Positions 1 to 8,460 of a DNA stretch of 35,962 nt are shown here, in pieces; position 1 is the first letter of the stretch; each line of letters begins with the position of its first letter. This stretch comes from Thiobacillus sp. UBA6918 (GTDB taxonomy: Bacteria > Pseudomonadota > Gammaproteobacteria > Burkholderiales > Thiobacillaceae). The stretch covers positions 1 through 35,962 of the forward strand of contig DKAU01000008.1 in the NCBI GenBank assembly GCA_002450925.1, written 5' to 3'. Below the pieces are notes generated by a model, which had not been told where the DNA came from, did no database searches, and saw only the letters and a list, made by a program, of their open reading frames with translations. The position numbers and the translations under genes are program-made.

Positions 1-2
1 AC

Positions 3-1427
3 ATGAAAAGCTTGTTTCTTTTCATCCTTGCCATTCTTGTTGCTACAGGATACGTGGAACCGGTCTATTCCATGGGCAGCGCACCAAGAACGGAACTCTG
101 TCGAGGCGCGCTTTTCCCCCTCGCGGGAATTACACCGACAGGCAAATTTGACTCGAAGGAAAGTCTTGATATTTGCCTGAAGAATCTCGGCACGTCTGCT
201 GTTGCCTATCAACTCTATACAAATGGCAAAAAGGCGTTTTCGGTGACGCCCGAGGAAGCGAAAAGCTTCAATGTCTATATATCCAATACGTATTCGGTCA
301 GCTGCACTGACCCAAGGGAGAATGATGGCGTCAAGAACGCTGCCGCCCTGCCAAAGCTGTATACGCCTGTCGAGATCGACATGTCCAAGCCTGTCTGCAT
401 TGTTTCTGTCGCGATAAACAATCAACCGGTAAGGGCGGTCTTTTCCTTTGACAATTTCGACAAGGCAAACGGCTCGGCCATATTTGAACTCACGCCCGAG
501 GAACGCAAAACGGCCGAGGAGCGAAGGGTCTTTTCCTATGAGACTGGCTGTACGCTTAATTTCAAGCCGGATGGTTCTCCTACTCCGTGCTTCTTGGAAA
601 AGGAGAAGGTTAGGCGCGAATGTCCAAGCCTCGGCAAGACATGCTTTGACCCGTCACTGGCAGGGGTCTGGATTAGCCGGAGTTATTCCGAAGCGCCCCA
701 GGCCATCTGGAAAACGAAAATCCCGGGTGTGCAAGGCTGGATTATTCGACCCGATGGCAGCGTACGCCAGCTAGCCATCGATTTCAGTACAGGGAAGCTG
801 GCAGAGGGTCCCGAGAGTCCGGGTTTTACCAGGGTCAGTTATGGTTGTAATGGAGAACTGTATCAGGAGGCTCATTTTTTCGGGGGTATGGGCTCTTATT
901 GCGGTAGCTATGAATTGGATGGGACGAATTTAGGCATTTCCAAAACAAAATCAGACGACTTCCGCTATTTCAAACCCACCACCCTGGGTACAAAGTTTGT
1001 CGATCCTGTTGATTTCACCTTCAAGGCAACGCTCGGAGAGCGGCCAATCAACGCAGCCCCTGTATCGATACGACTTACCGCCTATGCAAGATTAACCAGC
1101 ACCGCAAAACGTCGGATTTTGACCATTGAGGCTTTTGACGAAATCCACAAAATCACCATTACTGTTCCCAACCTTGACCATGCAGAAGCACGCCATGGAA
1201 TTGAGGCGGGCAGAGTCGCGATTGAGAAAAGGCTCGATGACCACTTGTCGACATTGCTCCATACCGGGGGCGATTCCAACCTGGCCAGAGCGTTCGTGAT
1301 AGATGCATTCGACAGGGGCAACGGAAGGATTTCAGGTCACTTCGATTACACCGTTTCCGACAATCCCAATAGCTCGTTGCGCTTCAAAGGACTATTCGAT
1401 ATTCCTTTGTATTTTGTTTCCCAATAA
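3..1427 (+). CDS. exported protein of unknown function
   Basis: This 474-residue protein is not one I recognise. It begins with a Lys followed by a hydrophobic stretch and a probable Sec cleavage region near residues 22-27 (YSMGSA), so it is likely periplasmic or surface-exposed. The mature part has many Cys residues spread over residues 33-305, which suggests disulfides, and it seems to have no further membrane segment. Residues 218-320 contain a Trp/Gly-rich stretch (AGVWISR, GWIIRPDGS) that resembles a small beta-rich domain. The start lies two bases from the window edge, so its ribosome site cannot be seen and an earlier start is possible. The fit of the signal peptide at residue 1 supports this start. 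Confidence 0.75.
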   Translation: MKSLFLFILAILVATGYVEPVYSMGSAPRTELCRGALFPLAGITPTGKFDSKESLDICLKNLGTSAVAYQLYTNGKKAFSVTPEEAKSFNVYISNTYSVSCTDPRENDGVKNAAALPKLYTPVEIDMSKPVCIVSVAINNQPVRAVFSFDNFDKANGSAIFELTPEERKTAEERRVFSYETGCTLNFKPDGSPTPCFLEKEKVRRECPSLGKTCFDPSLAGVWISRSYSEAPQAIWKTKIPGVQGWIIRPDGSVRQLAIDFSTGKLAEGPESPGFTRVSYGCNGELYQEAHFFGGMGSYCGSYELDGTNLGISKTKSDDFRYFKPTTLGTKFVDPVDFTFKATLGERPINAAPVSIRLTAYARLTSTAKRRILTIEAFDEIHKITITVPNLDHAEARHGIEAGRVAIEKRLDDHLSTLLHTGGDSNLARAFVIDAFDRGNGRISGHFDYTVSDNPNSSLRFKGLFDIPLYFVSQ

Positions 1428-1452
1428 GAATTGATGGCTAATTACAATAAGC

Positions 1453-1611
1453 ATGGTTAAGACTTGCGCGCGCTATGAGGACGATGCCGGCAAGCATCTG
1501 CTGAACCGCACCTATGCGGATTTCAGCGAGGAGCTGGTCCGCAAGCCGGACGGCACGATGACCTGCCCCTTTTTCATGTCCAGGGAAAACGCGCAGCAAA
1601 CCAAGCACTAA
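1453..1611 (+). CDS. 52-codon orphan reading frame, possible gene remnant
   Basis: The frame encodes 52 residues beginning MVKTCARYED and ending QQTKH, with ordinary codon use and an acidic, hydrophilic composition. The frame is open upstream only to a stop at 1432-1434, and there is no convincing ribosome site before the ATG. It lies 25 nt after the exported protein and 52 nt before the DUF2339 gene. It may be a small hydrophilic protein or the 3' remnant of a decayed gene. I do not recognise a family. Confidence 0.3.
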   Translation: MVKTCARYEDDAGKHLLNRTYADFSEELVRKPDGTMTCPFFMSRENAQQTKH

Positions 1612-1663
1612 CTGCATTTGATCAACAGGGGCCGGTTCTGTCCCTCCACTTGGGAGACATGCA

Positions 1664-3334
1664 ATGAAAACCATCCAGGAGCGAATAGCACAGATCGAGG
1701 CTCGACTTGAACGGATAGAACGTTTTCTGCCAGACATGCCGGCAATGGAAATGCCAGAGCCCGACACGCCTGATGCGGAGGAGGAGCTGGGCGCACCTCC
1801 AGCCGCGCAGACTCCCCCGCCACGAGACATTCTTGACCCCTCATTCGCCGCGGCTTCGCACACGCTGTCTGTCACCCAGATTCTGGGCTGGACGGGGGCA
1901 ACAGCTTTGGTGCTGGCAGTGGCTTACCTGATCCGACTTGCGCTGGATGCTGGCTGGCTGACGCCGGGGCGTCAGCTTGGGCTTGCGGTGCTAAGCGGGT
2001 TTTCGCTGATTGGCGCGGGGTTGTGGCTGCGCAAAAGCGACCGTCAATACGCAAGCCTGTTGCCAGCTGGCGGACTGGTGGTGCTGTTTTTGTCCATCTA
2101 CGGGGCGCATCTTTACTATCACTTTATCGGCGTGCCGTTGGCGGCGGGTGCGGTAATCCTGACCTGTCTTGCCGCGCTCTGGCTGGGCAGGCTGTTCGAG
2201 AGCGAACTCTACGCATTGTTTGCGGTGGTGGGCTCGTACTCGGCGCCGTTTATGATGCACACGCTGGCAGGCTCGGTAACCGATCTGGTGATTTATTTCT
2301 CTGCCTGGAGTGTGCTGTTCTGCATGTATTCCATCTGGATAGGCCATCGTCGAACCTATCTTCTGGCCGCTTATCTGTCCTTGCTGGGTTTTCATTTTCT
2401 CTGGAAAGAGATGGCGCCGGACGAATGGGAAGCTGCCTTTGCATTTCAGGTGATTCAGTTCCTGATTTTTCTTGGCGGTGCGATCGGGTTTTCCGTGCGC
2501 CATCAGCGTCCCATGCACAAAGACGAGGCGATCGCGCATCTGCCGCTGCTGCTGATTTTTTACGCGTTGCAGTATTCGCTGCTGGAAAATCACCTGCCGG
2601 CGCTGGCGCCGTGGATTGCACTGGGCACTGCCGCCGTGCTGTTGCTGGCCTACCTGTTCGCAAAGCACGTGCTCAACCAGCCATTGCAATCAGGTTCGAT
2701 GCTGGTGGGGGCCTATGTTTCGCTGGTGCTGTTTCATGCCGGGTACATGGAGTTGGTGCCGGATGAATTGACCCCATGGGTTGCCTTGTTGTTGCTGCCT
2801 GCAATGGGGTTATATTTTTACGCGCGAGGCAAGGCTTCCCCTGTAACCATGCCAGTCAAGATTCTGATGGCAGTGATCTTCGCTATCAACTATCAGCGCG
2901 TGATTCTCAATTTGGACATCAACGAAGTTCCTGGCCACCAGTTGCTTGCGCTGCTCTTTGCAGTAGAGCTTTACGTGGCCTATGTTCTGTCCCGCAAAAT
3001 ACCCGCGCTGGAATCCCTGTCCACACCCGCCCTGTATGTCGGCCACATAGCCATGATGAGCGCAGCTGTTCAGATATTTGACGATCAGTTGCTGATTTCC
3101 TTGTCCTGGGGCGTGGTTGCACTGGCCTGTTTGTGGCTTGCCTTCAAATACCGCGACAAGGCACTTGGCAAGTCTTCGCTTCTCATCTTTGCCACTTCTG
3201 CCGCCAAGGTCATGCTGTACGATCTCTCCAGTTCAACACCGCTTGTTCGGATCGGCTTGCTTGTCGTTCTTGGTGTGACGCTGTACGCAGGAGGCTGGAT
3301 GTACAGGAAGATCGAGTTGATCGAAGCGAAATAG
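1664..3334 (+). CDS. DUF2339 multi-spanning membrane protein
   Basis: This is a 556-residue inner-membrane protein. Residues 1-24 form a short coiled coil (IQERIAQIEARLERIERF), followed by a Pro/Glu-rich linker to about residue 60, then an almost continuous series of transmembrane helices to the C-terminus. A cytosolic coil, acidic/proline linker and many helices, with the GWTGATALVLAVAYLIR region and the later GSYSAPFMM motif, is the layout of DUF2339 proteins. That family has no established function. It starts at an ATG preceded by GGGAGAC. Full-length DUF2339 proteins can be longer (700-900 residues), so this is a short member, but both ends look natural. Confidence 0.85.
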   Translation: MKTIQERIAQIEARLERIERFLPDMPAMEMPEPDTPDAEEELGAPPAAQTPPPRDILDPSFAAASHTLSVTQILGWTGATALVLAVAYLIRLALDAGWLTPGRQLGLAVLSGFSLIGAGLWLRKSDRQYASLLPAGGLVVLFLSIYGAHLYYHFIGVPLAAGAVILTCLAALWLGRLFESELYALFAVVGSYSAPFMMHTLAGSVTDLVIYFSAWSVLFCMYSIWIGHRRTYLLAAYLSLLGFHFLWKEMAPDEWEAAFAFQVIQFLIFLGGAIGFSVRHQRPMHKDEAIAHLPLLLIFYALQYSLLENHLPALAPWIALGTAAVLLLAYLFAKHVLNQPLQSGSMLVGAYVSLVLFHAGYMELVPDELTPWVALLLLPAMGLYFYARGKASPVTMPVKILMAVIFAINYQRVILNLDINEVPGHQLLALLFAVELYVAYVLSRKIPALESLSTPALYVGHIAMMSAAVQIFDDQLLISLSWGVVALACLWLAFKYRDKALGKSSLLIFATSAAKVMLYDLSSSTPLVRIGLLVVLGVTLYAGGWMYRKIELIEAK

Positions 3335-3548
3335 ATGCGAATCCTGAACTACCCTTTCTTCATACCCGGGGACGGTGCGCAGCAGATTGATCACTAAATC
3401 GTATAAACAGCACCGGATTCAAATTACCGGCAACAACTGCAATAATCCTGACAGCATAATGAAGCAACAAGCCTGGAAGGCGGATACCTGCCCCGCCTTT
3501 CTGACAATTCCAACAAGCGGCAGGCATATTCAAAAAAGGGGAGTTCAG
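3335..3548. other. intergenic stretch with a weak hairpin
   Basis: The 214 nt between the DUF2339 and hydrolase genes hold no credible gene. An imperfect hairpin at 3477-3499 (AAGGCGG paired with CCGCCTT, 9-nt loop) has no proper U-run, so it is at best a weak terminator. I see no strong promoter. Confidence 0.35.
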
Positions 3549-4187
3549 ATGAAATCATTCGTGACCATGCTCGCAGGTGCTGCATTGTCCTTTGCATTGC
3601 TGGGTGGGGCGCATGCTTCCGACAAGTATCTTTTTTATGTCCATGGCTGCTGTGTAAAGAGCGGCAGTGACCCGAAGGTCGCTGACTATGAAGCCATCGT
3701 CCAGAAACTGAAGGACTCCGGCTTTAACGTCGAATACCAGTTGCGCACGGCGGATGTCGGTGACAACGATGCCGCCGTCCATGAATATGCCGGGCAAATT
3801 GCGGACAAGGTCAACGCACTGTTGACCAAGGGCGTCCCGCCCAAGAACATCACGGTAGCAGGATATTCGCTTGGCTCCATGACCGCGATGGTTACAGCAG
3901 GCCTGATCGCTAACCCCGACGTCAATATCGTATTGCTGGCGGGTTGCCCCACAGGCGCGTCCATCAAGGTCAGCATTGACTATTCAAGGGTGAAAGGGCG
4001 CGTCCTTTCAATAAATGACAAAGGCGACGAAAAGTTCGGTTCCTGCGAAGGAAAGTTTCCCGAGGTCAAAACCTTCAAGGGAGTCGTGATCGATTCCGGA
4101 AAAGGACATATGGTCTACCGGCTTCCCCAAGACAACTTCATGTCCATGTGGATGAATCCGATGATGGGCTGGGTCAACGCCGACTGA
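3549..4187 (+). CDS. periplasmic alpha/beta hydrolase
   Basis: This 212-residue protein has a clear signal peptide (residues 1-24, cleavage near AHAS-DK). The mature chain opens with YLFYVHGCC, matching the first strand and HG oxyanion turn of alpha/beta hydrolases. The nucleophile elbow is GYSLG at residues 105-109 (Ser107), and a late His in GKGHMVYR could be the catalytic base. The substrate is unknown. The start at 3549 is preferred over an in-frame upstream ATG at 3375 because it follows AAAAGGGGAG and begins the signal peptide directly. The DUF302 gene follows 60 nt later, also exported, so the two may be co-transcribed. Confidence 0.8.
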   Translation: MKSFVTMLAGAALSFALLGGAHASDKYLFYVHGCCVKSGSDPKVADYEAIVQKLKDSGFNVEYQLRTADVGDNDAAVHEYAGQIADKVNALLTKGVPPKNITVAGYSLGSMTAMVTAGLIANPDVNIVLLAGCPTGASIKVSIDYSRVKGRVLSINDKGDEKFGSCEGKFPEVKTFKGVVIDSGKGHMVYRLPQDNFMSMWMNPMMGWVNAD

Positions 4188-4247
4188 CCCAGTGAACACC
4201 AAAGACGACCGCATGCCCCCCCGCACAGCCCCCCAAAAGGAAATACG

Positions 4248-4748
4248 ATGTTGAAAATTCTGAGCAGTTCCTTCGCCACCCTGTGCCTCGTTGGCGCCGC
4301 TGCACTGATGGCCGATTCGGCTTTTGCCGACGCGCCTGACGGCAAGCCCTCGCCGTTTGTGGAGGACGCCAGCCCGGCGGATTTCTACAAGACGCTTAGT
4401 GCATTCCGGGACGAAACCAAGGCTGCCGGCTGGAGCGTTGTAACGGAGCACAACCTGGCGGGCAACCTTTCCGCACGCGGCTACACCCTGCACCCTGTGA
4501 TGGTGCTGGAGATCTGCAACGTCAAATTCGCGGCGCAGTTGCTGGCCAGGGACGAGACCCGTTCTGTCTCGTCGATGATGCCGTGCCGGGTTTCGATCTA
4601 TGAAACCAGCACGGGCAAGGTGATGATCTCGCGCATGAATGCGCCGCTGGTGGCCTCGATGCTGGACGGCGAAGCGGCCGAGGTGGCGTTGAAGGCAAAC
4701 AGCGAGATGGAAAACATCATCAAAAAAACGCTGGCCAAGGTGAAGTAA
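4248..4748 (+). CDS. exported DUF302-domain protein
   Basis: The 166-residue product has a signal peptide (about residues 1-26, cleavage near SAFA-DA). The rest is DUF302-like: an N-terminal alpha/beta half with a WSVVTEHNL segment, then a VLEICNVKFAAQLL motif and a MPCRVSIYETSTGKVMISRMN stretch. DUF302 proteins are small periplasmic or cytosolic domains without a settled biochemical role; the Cys in the LEICN motif is frequent in the family. The gene lies between the periplasmic hydrolase and the methyltransferase on the same strand, 38 nt before the latter. Confidence 0.8.
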   Translation: MLKILSSSFATLCLVGAAALMADSAFADAPDGKPSPFVEDASPADFYKTLSAFRDETKAAGWSVVTEHNLAGNLSARGYTLHPVMVLEICNVKFAAQLLARDETRSVSSMMPCRVSIYETSTGKVMISRMNAPLVASMLDGEAAEVALKANSEMENIIKKTLAKVK

Positions 4749-4786
4749 TTTAAGGGCCAGACTCCGTACAGCCCGGGAAGCTGCCC

Positions 4787-5611
4787 ATGAAACACATCCA
4801 CGGTTATTACTCGCCGAATGATTTGTACAACAAGATCATCGCGGGGCTTGATAAGGTTGGCACGGATTTGTCCGAGGTCACGCTGGATGATCTTCAGCCG
4901 GTGGACGAGTTTCATATCCGTGGTGATACCGCAACCAAGGAGCTGATCAAACTCGCCAATTTCACACCTGACATGCACATTCTCGATGTGGGCTGCGGCG
5001 TGGGCGGCTCGACCCGTCGCTTGTCGCATGTAGCGGGCTGCTGTGTAACCGGCATCGATTTGAGCGATGAGTACATCGATGCCGCAGAAAGACTGACGCA
5101 ATTGCTGAACATGCAGGAGCGTGTACGGTTCCATGCAGCAAGCGCGCTTGATTTGCCGTTTGAGAACAATTCATTTGATGGCGCCTGGTCGATCCAGATG
5201 AACATGAATGTCGAGGACAAGCTGGGCTGGCTGAAGGAAGTCTATCGCGTGATCAAACCCGGCGGGCGGGCGGTGTTGTATGAGGTGTGCGGCAACAAGA
5301 ACACGCCGCCCTATTTTCCGGTGCCGTGGGCGCAGGACGCATCCATGAGTTTTCTGGTACCGCCGGAAGCATTCCGCGAGGTCATCACCTCGGCCGGTTT
5401 TGATATCGAGGTCTGGAACGACAAGACTGAGCTCGCCCGCAAGGCCTTTGCGCACGTGACGGAGCCCATTGGCGAACAGAACCTGCCGGAACTGGGGGTG
5501 CATCTGCTGGTAGGCAACGACATCCGAACCAAGGCCTATAACCTGCACCGCAACCTTGAGGAAGAGCGCGTGAGCCTGATCGAAACGGTTGCAGTAAAGC
5601 CCGCAAAATAA
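4787..5611 (+). CDS. class I SAM-dependent methyltransferase
   Basis: This is a 274-residue cytosolic protein. Motif I, the SAM-binding Gly-rich loop, is DVGCGVGGSTR at about residues 66-76. An acidic residue after strand 2 follows (GIDLSDEYI), then ALDLPFENNSFDGAWS and the IKPGGRAVLYE segment. It belongs to the Methyltransf_11 group that includes UbiE-like and glycine/sarcosine methyltransferases. The acceptor substrate cannot be read from sequence, though the GVGGSTR variant recalls small-molecule N- or C-methyltransferases. It is the last gene of the plus-strand run and converges on the minus-strand TM-repeat gene. Confidence 0.85.
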   Translation: MKHIHGYYSPNDLYNKIIAGLDKVGTDLSEVTLDDLQPVDEFHIRGDTATKELIKLANFTPDMHILDVGCGVGGSTRRLSHVAGCCVTGIDLSDEYIDAAERLTQLLNMQERVRFHAASALDLPFENNSFDGAWSIQMNMNVEDKLGWLKEVYRVIKPGGRAVLYEVCGNKNTPPYFPVPWAQDASMSFLVPPEAFREVITSAGFDIEVWNDKTELARKAFAHVTEPIGEQNLPELGVHLLVGNDIRTKAYNLHRNLEEERVSLIETVAVKPAK

Positions 5612-5614
5612 AAA

Positions 5615-5646
5615 ACGCCGGCCCCGCATGGCGCGGGAACCGGCGT
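5615..5646 (-). terminator. terminator of the TM-repeat channel gene
   Basis: A GC-rich hairpin pairs ACGCCGG with CCGGCGT and, inside it, CCCGC with GCGGG. On the minus strand it is followed by a U-rich run, because an A-run lies to its left on the plus strand. It therefore terminates mainly the minus-strand gene ending at 5667, and may also slow the methyltransferase transcript. Confidence 0.7.
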
Positions 5647-5666
5647 GCTCAGGTAAAACGTTCGCC

Positions 5667-7130
5667 TTACTTGTTCTTGCGCAAGTTGGACAGCCAATGA
5701 TCCATTTGCTTGCCCGCTGCTTCGCGCCCGCCCAGGCCAAAGGACAAGGCAATGGCGACGGCAACGGCGCCAAACACCATGGCGAACGCCATGTTGACGA
5801 TGTCTTCGGCAATACCCATGGCAGACAGGCCCATGGCAAGCACCAGGCCCAGGATGGCGTAGTGAGCGATACCGGCCATGACCGTTGCATCATGCTTGCT
5901 TGCGCGCATGATGGCCTGTTGGGCCAAATTGGCCAGCCAGAACCCCACCAGAAGAATGCCCACGCCCAGCAGCACGTCGCCGCCAAACTTGATGAACATG
6001 GTCACCAGTTCCTGCACCTGCGTGAAGTCCAGGCGATGGGAGGCTTCCACCGTAGCGAACAACATGGCAAAGAAAATCATGACGCGGATCGCCAGATCCG
6101 AAGCCTTGAAGTTTTCTGAGAACGCATGATCCATGCCCAGCTTGGCAGGCAGGTTGTTCAGGCCCATGTTGGCCAGCAGGCCGCCCACAAGGCCCGCCGC
6201 GAAGCGCGCCACATACCAGGTAACGAACAGGATGAGCACGGCGGCGAAGATGTTGGGAATAGAGGTCATGATCATGCCCAGCATTTCGGTTGCGGGTCCG
6301 GAGATCGCGGATATCTGAAGCGCATCCAGCGCAGCGATCAAGGCCGGCACCAGTATCAGGATGAACACCAGCTTGCCAAGCAGTCTGGATAGCTCCAGAC
6401 GATCCTTCAATCCTGCAGTTTCGCCCAGTTTGTCGGCACCCGACGCCGCCAGCAGGTTGGTTACCAAACCGCCCAGAATCTTGGCAACCAGAATGCCGGC
6501 GATGACGATAATTGCGGCAGCAAAGACATTGGGCAGCATGGTCAGGGTTTCATCGACCATGTTGCGAACCGGGTCCAGCATGCCTTCCAGTTGCAACACA
6601 CCCAGGATTGCCGGCAGGAACATCAGAATGACCAGCCAGAACAGTACATTGCCTACGTTATCCCCCAGGGGAGACATGCCGGCCTGTTCAGTGATCTTCT
6701 CGTCCCATTGAGTAGCTTTCATCGCCTTGTTGGCAATGGCCCTCACCAAGGTTGCAGCCAGCCACGCCACCAGCAACAGCAATATGCCCGCCAGCAGATG
6801 GGGCAGATACGTCATGATCTGGGACATCATCTGCGCGAAGGGCTCGGAAAGCTGTTCCAGTTCGAGCGTGTTGAACACGGCCAGCAGGGTCGCCAGGAGA
6901 ACGAACCAGAAGACGCCAAGGGAAACGACGCCCTCGATATCCATGGGCTTTTCTACGGACTTGCTGATAAAGGCGTTGATCTTGGCCAGAGAAAGCAGTT
7001 TGCGTATTGCTGCTCGGGCCAACAAGGCCAGGACATAGCCCAACACCAGGACGCCGATGGCGCCAAGAATGACAGGCAATTGCGTACCCAGGGCATTTTG
7101 TATTGCTGTGAAGAACACACTCATATCCAT
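5667..7130 (-). CDS. TM_helix-repeat membrane protein, mechanosensitive-channel-like
   Basis: This 487-residue inner-membrane protein consists of five repeats, each beginning with a Pro-led helix (at residues 19, 110, 200, 292 and near 385) and each followed by a second hydrophobic segment. The repeats match the 'conserved TM helix' module found in proteins annotated as mechanosensitive ion channels. I see no MscS beta domain, so channel gating as in MscS is an inference from family naming only. The C-terminal FGAVAVAIALSFGLGG is glycine-rich and resembles a pore-lining helix. Two in-frame ATGs (7130, 7124) follow GAGGAGG; the first is used here. The gene is monocistronic and ends at the hairpin at 5615-5646. 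Confidence 0.8.
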   Translation of the reverse strand: MDMSVFFTAIQNALGTQLPVILGAIGVLVLGYVLALLARAAIRKLLSLAKINAFISKSVEKPMDIEGVVSLGVFWFVLLATLLAVFNTLELEQLSEPFAQMMSQIMTYLPHLLAGILLLLVAWLAATLVRAIANKAMKATQWDEKITEQAGMSPLGDNVGNVLFWLVILMFLPAILGVLQLEGMLDPVRNMVDETLTMLPNVFAAAIIVIAGILVAKILGGLVTNLLAASGADKLGETAGLKDRLELSRLLGKLVFILILVPALIAALDALQISAISGPATEMLGMIMTSIPNIFAAVLILFVTWYVARFAAGLVGGLLANMGLNNLPAKLGMDHAFSENFKASDLAIRVMIFFAMLFATVEASHRLDFTQVQELVTMFIKFGGDVLLGVGILLVGFWLANLAQQAIMRASKHDATVMAGIAHYAILGLVLAMGLSAMGIAEDIVNMAFAMVFGAVAVAIALSFGLGGREAAGKQMDHWLSNLRKNK

Positions 7131-7582
7131 CTTTATTTCCCCTCCTCGTTAAAGACACAGTCTTTCGCCAGACACGGTTAATTAAAGTTGTATGCTTGAA
7201 ACGCCTGGCGCCCGATCCTCAAAGATTCGAAGATACTAGCACGGTTGCCAAAGATGACCGCAAATGTCGCCGATATGGAGTAATAGGGGACAAACCACTG
7301 CTTCAGCAGTCAATAAGGCAATCCATGACCCATACTTTCTTCATGCCTACGGACGACGCGCGGCAGCCCGTGCATTAACAAAAATTATGTTGTTCTGGCC
7401 GCGCATAAAAAAATGCTGGGGCAACGCAGCGATTATTTCTGGTTACTTCCCCTTCATTGGGTTTACAGTGCTTGGCTTGTAGTCAAGCAGGTGCTGTGCC
7501 CTCGTCCACTGCCCGATATCATCCAAGTAGTCTGCCTGTATGGGCACGTGACTCCAACAACTATTCAGGAGGTGAAATTCCA
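7131..7582. other. 452-nt divergent intergenic region
   Basis: The region separates the minus-strand TM-repeat gene from the plus-strand mddA-like gene and must carry both promoters. I found no convincing TTGACA/TATAAT pair. Small structures are present: ACTGC-TTCA-GCAGT near 7301 and GCTTG-TAGT-CAAGC near 7474-7487. A 60-codon frame at 7196-7378 has no ribosome site or recognisable content and is not called. Confidence 0.4.
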
Positions 7583-8326
7583 ATGAGTAGATTTGTGATA
7601 TTCGTTTACGGCGTTCTGAGTTATTTCGTTTTCTTCGCATCCTTCCTTTATGCCATTGGCTTTGTTGGCAATATCTGGGTGCCGAAGTCCATAGATTCGG
7701 CAGCGGAAGGTCCGCTGATGCAGTCATTGCTGATCAACGCGCTCTTGCTTGGCATATTTGCCATCCAGCACAGTGTGATGGCACGCCCGGCATTCAAGAG
7801 ATGGTGGACAAAAATTATCCCGCAAGCCGCGGAACGCAGCACGTATGTATTGCTGTCCAGCCTGGCGCTGTTTCTGATGTATGCATATTGGCAGCCCATC
7901 GGCGGCGAGATCTGGAACGTATCGGATGCGACTGGCAGAAACCTGCTTTACGCTCTATACGCCATTGGCTGGGGCACCGTTCTGGTGTCGACCTTTCTGA
8001 TCAATCACTTCGATCTATTTGGTCTGCGCCAGGTCTGGTATCACCTGCGCGGTCAGGAGTGCCCACCACTCTCGTTTGTGACGCCCGGGCCATACCGGTA
8101 CTGCCGTCATCCGATCTACCTCGGCTTTATCGTCGCCTTCTGGGCCACGCCAACCATGACCGCGGCACATCTGTTCTTTGCCATCATGACGACGGTGTAC
8201 ATCCTGATTGGCCTTCGCCTCGAGGAACATGACCTCAAGACTTACCACGAGGATTACAACGACTACAGTAAGCAGGTACCGATGCTGGTGCCGCGTCTTG
8301 GTGGCGCATACAAGGCTGATCATTAA
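7583..8326 (+). CDS. mddA: methanethiol S-methyltransferase (MddA-like), NnrU/ICMT superfamily
   Basis: The product is a 247-residue integral membrane methyltransferase. Its N-terminus (FVIFVYGVLSYFVFFASFLYAIGFVGN followed by VPKSIDS) matches the start of MddA proteins, which methylate methanethiol with SAM to give dimethyl sulfide. The C-terminal part has the isoprenylcysteine-methyltransferase signature: GPYRYCRHP, then GLRLEEHDL with the two Glu residues of the SAM site. About five to six transmembrane helices are visible. The start at 7583 follows a strong AGGAGG. Other NnrU-type enzymes are possible, but the N-terminal match favours MddA. A truncated haemoglobin gene follows 134 nt downstream. 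Confidence 0.8.
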   Translation: MSRFVIFVYGVLSYFVFFASFLYAIGFVGNIWVPKSIDSAAEGPLMQSLLINALLLGIFAIQHSVMARPAFKRWWTKIIPQAAERSTYVLLSSLALFLMYAYWQPIGGEIWNVSDATGRNLLYALYAIGWGTVLVSTFLINHFDLFGLRQVWYHLRGQECPPLSFVTPGPYRYCRHPIYLGFIVAFWATPTMTAAHLFFAIMTTVYILIGLRLEEHDLKTYHEDYNDYSKQVPMLVPRLGGAYKADH

Positions 8327-8337
8327 GGTCTGTTGTT

Positions 8338-8369
8338 TTCGGTGGCGCGGCCTTCGCCGTGCCACCGAA
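8338..8369 (+). terminator. hairpin between mddA and globin genes, terminator-like without U-run
   Basis: TTCGGTGGC pairs with GCCACCGAA (9 bp) and continues with an inner GC stem closed by a 4-nt loop. No U-run follows on either strand, so it could be a weak terminator, an mRNA-processing site, or a stabilising 3' structure for mddA. Confidence 0.4.
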
Positions 8370-8460
8370 TTAAAACGAGTCGGCTAGCAGCACCTTCCGG
8401 CTCGCGCATCAGGAAATCCGTACAAGCTTGGCAGTCCCTTAAACCTGGAAGGAGTTCATC

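Noticed and set aside
1991..2689. 232-codon minus-strand frame inside the DUF2339 gene
   Set aside because: It is antisense to a clear membrane-protein gene, is Gln/His/Arg-rich without any motif, and has no ribosome site.
3375..3548. Longer start for the alpha/beta hydrolase
   Set aside because: It would put 58 hydrophilic residues before a typical signal peptide; a good ribosome site precedes 3549.
5171..5986. 271-codon minus-strand frame over the methyltransferase and the TM-repeat gene 3' end
   Set aside because: It spans a terminator and two genes in other frames, and its protein is Trp/Ser/Pro-rich shadow sequence.
7196..7378. 60-codon frame in the 7.1-7.6 kb gap
   Set aside because: It has no ribosome site, no recognisable motif, and atypical composition.
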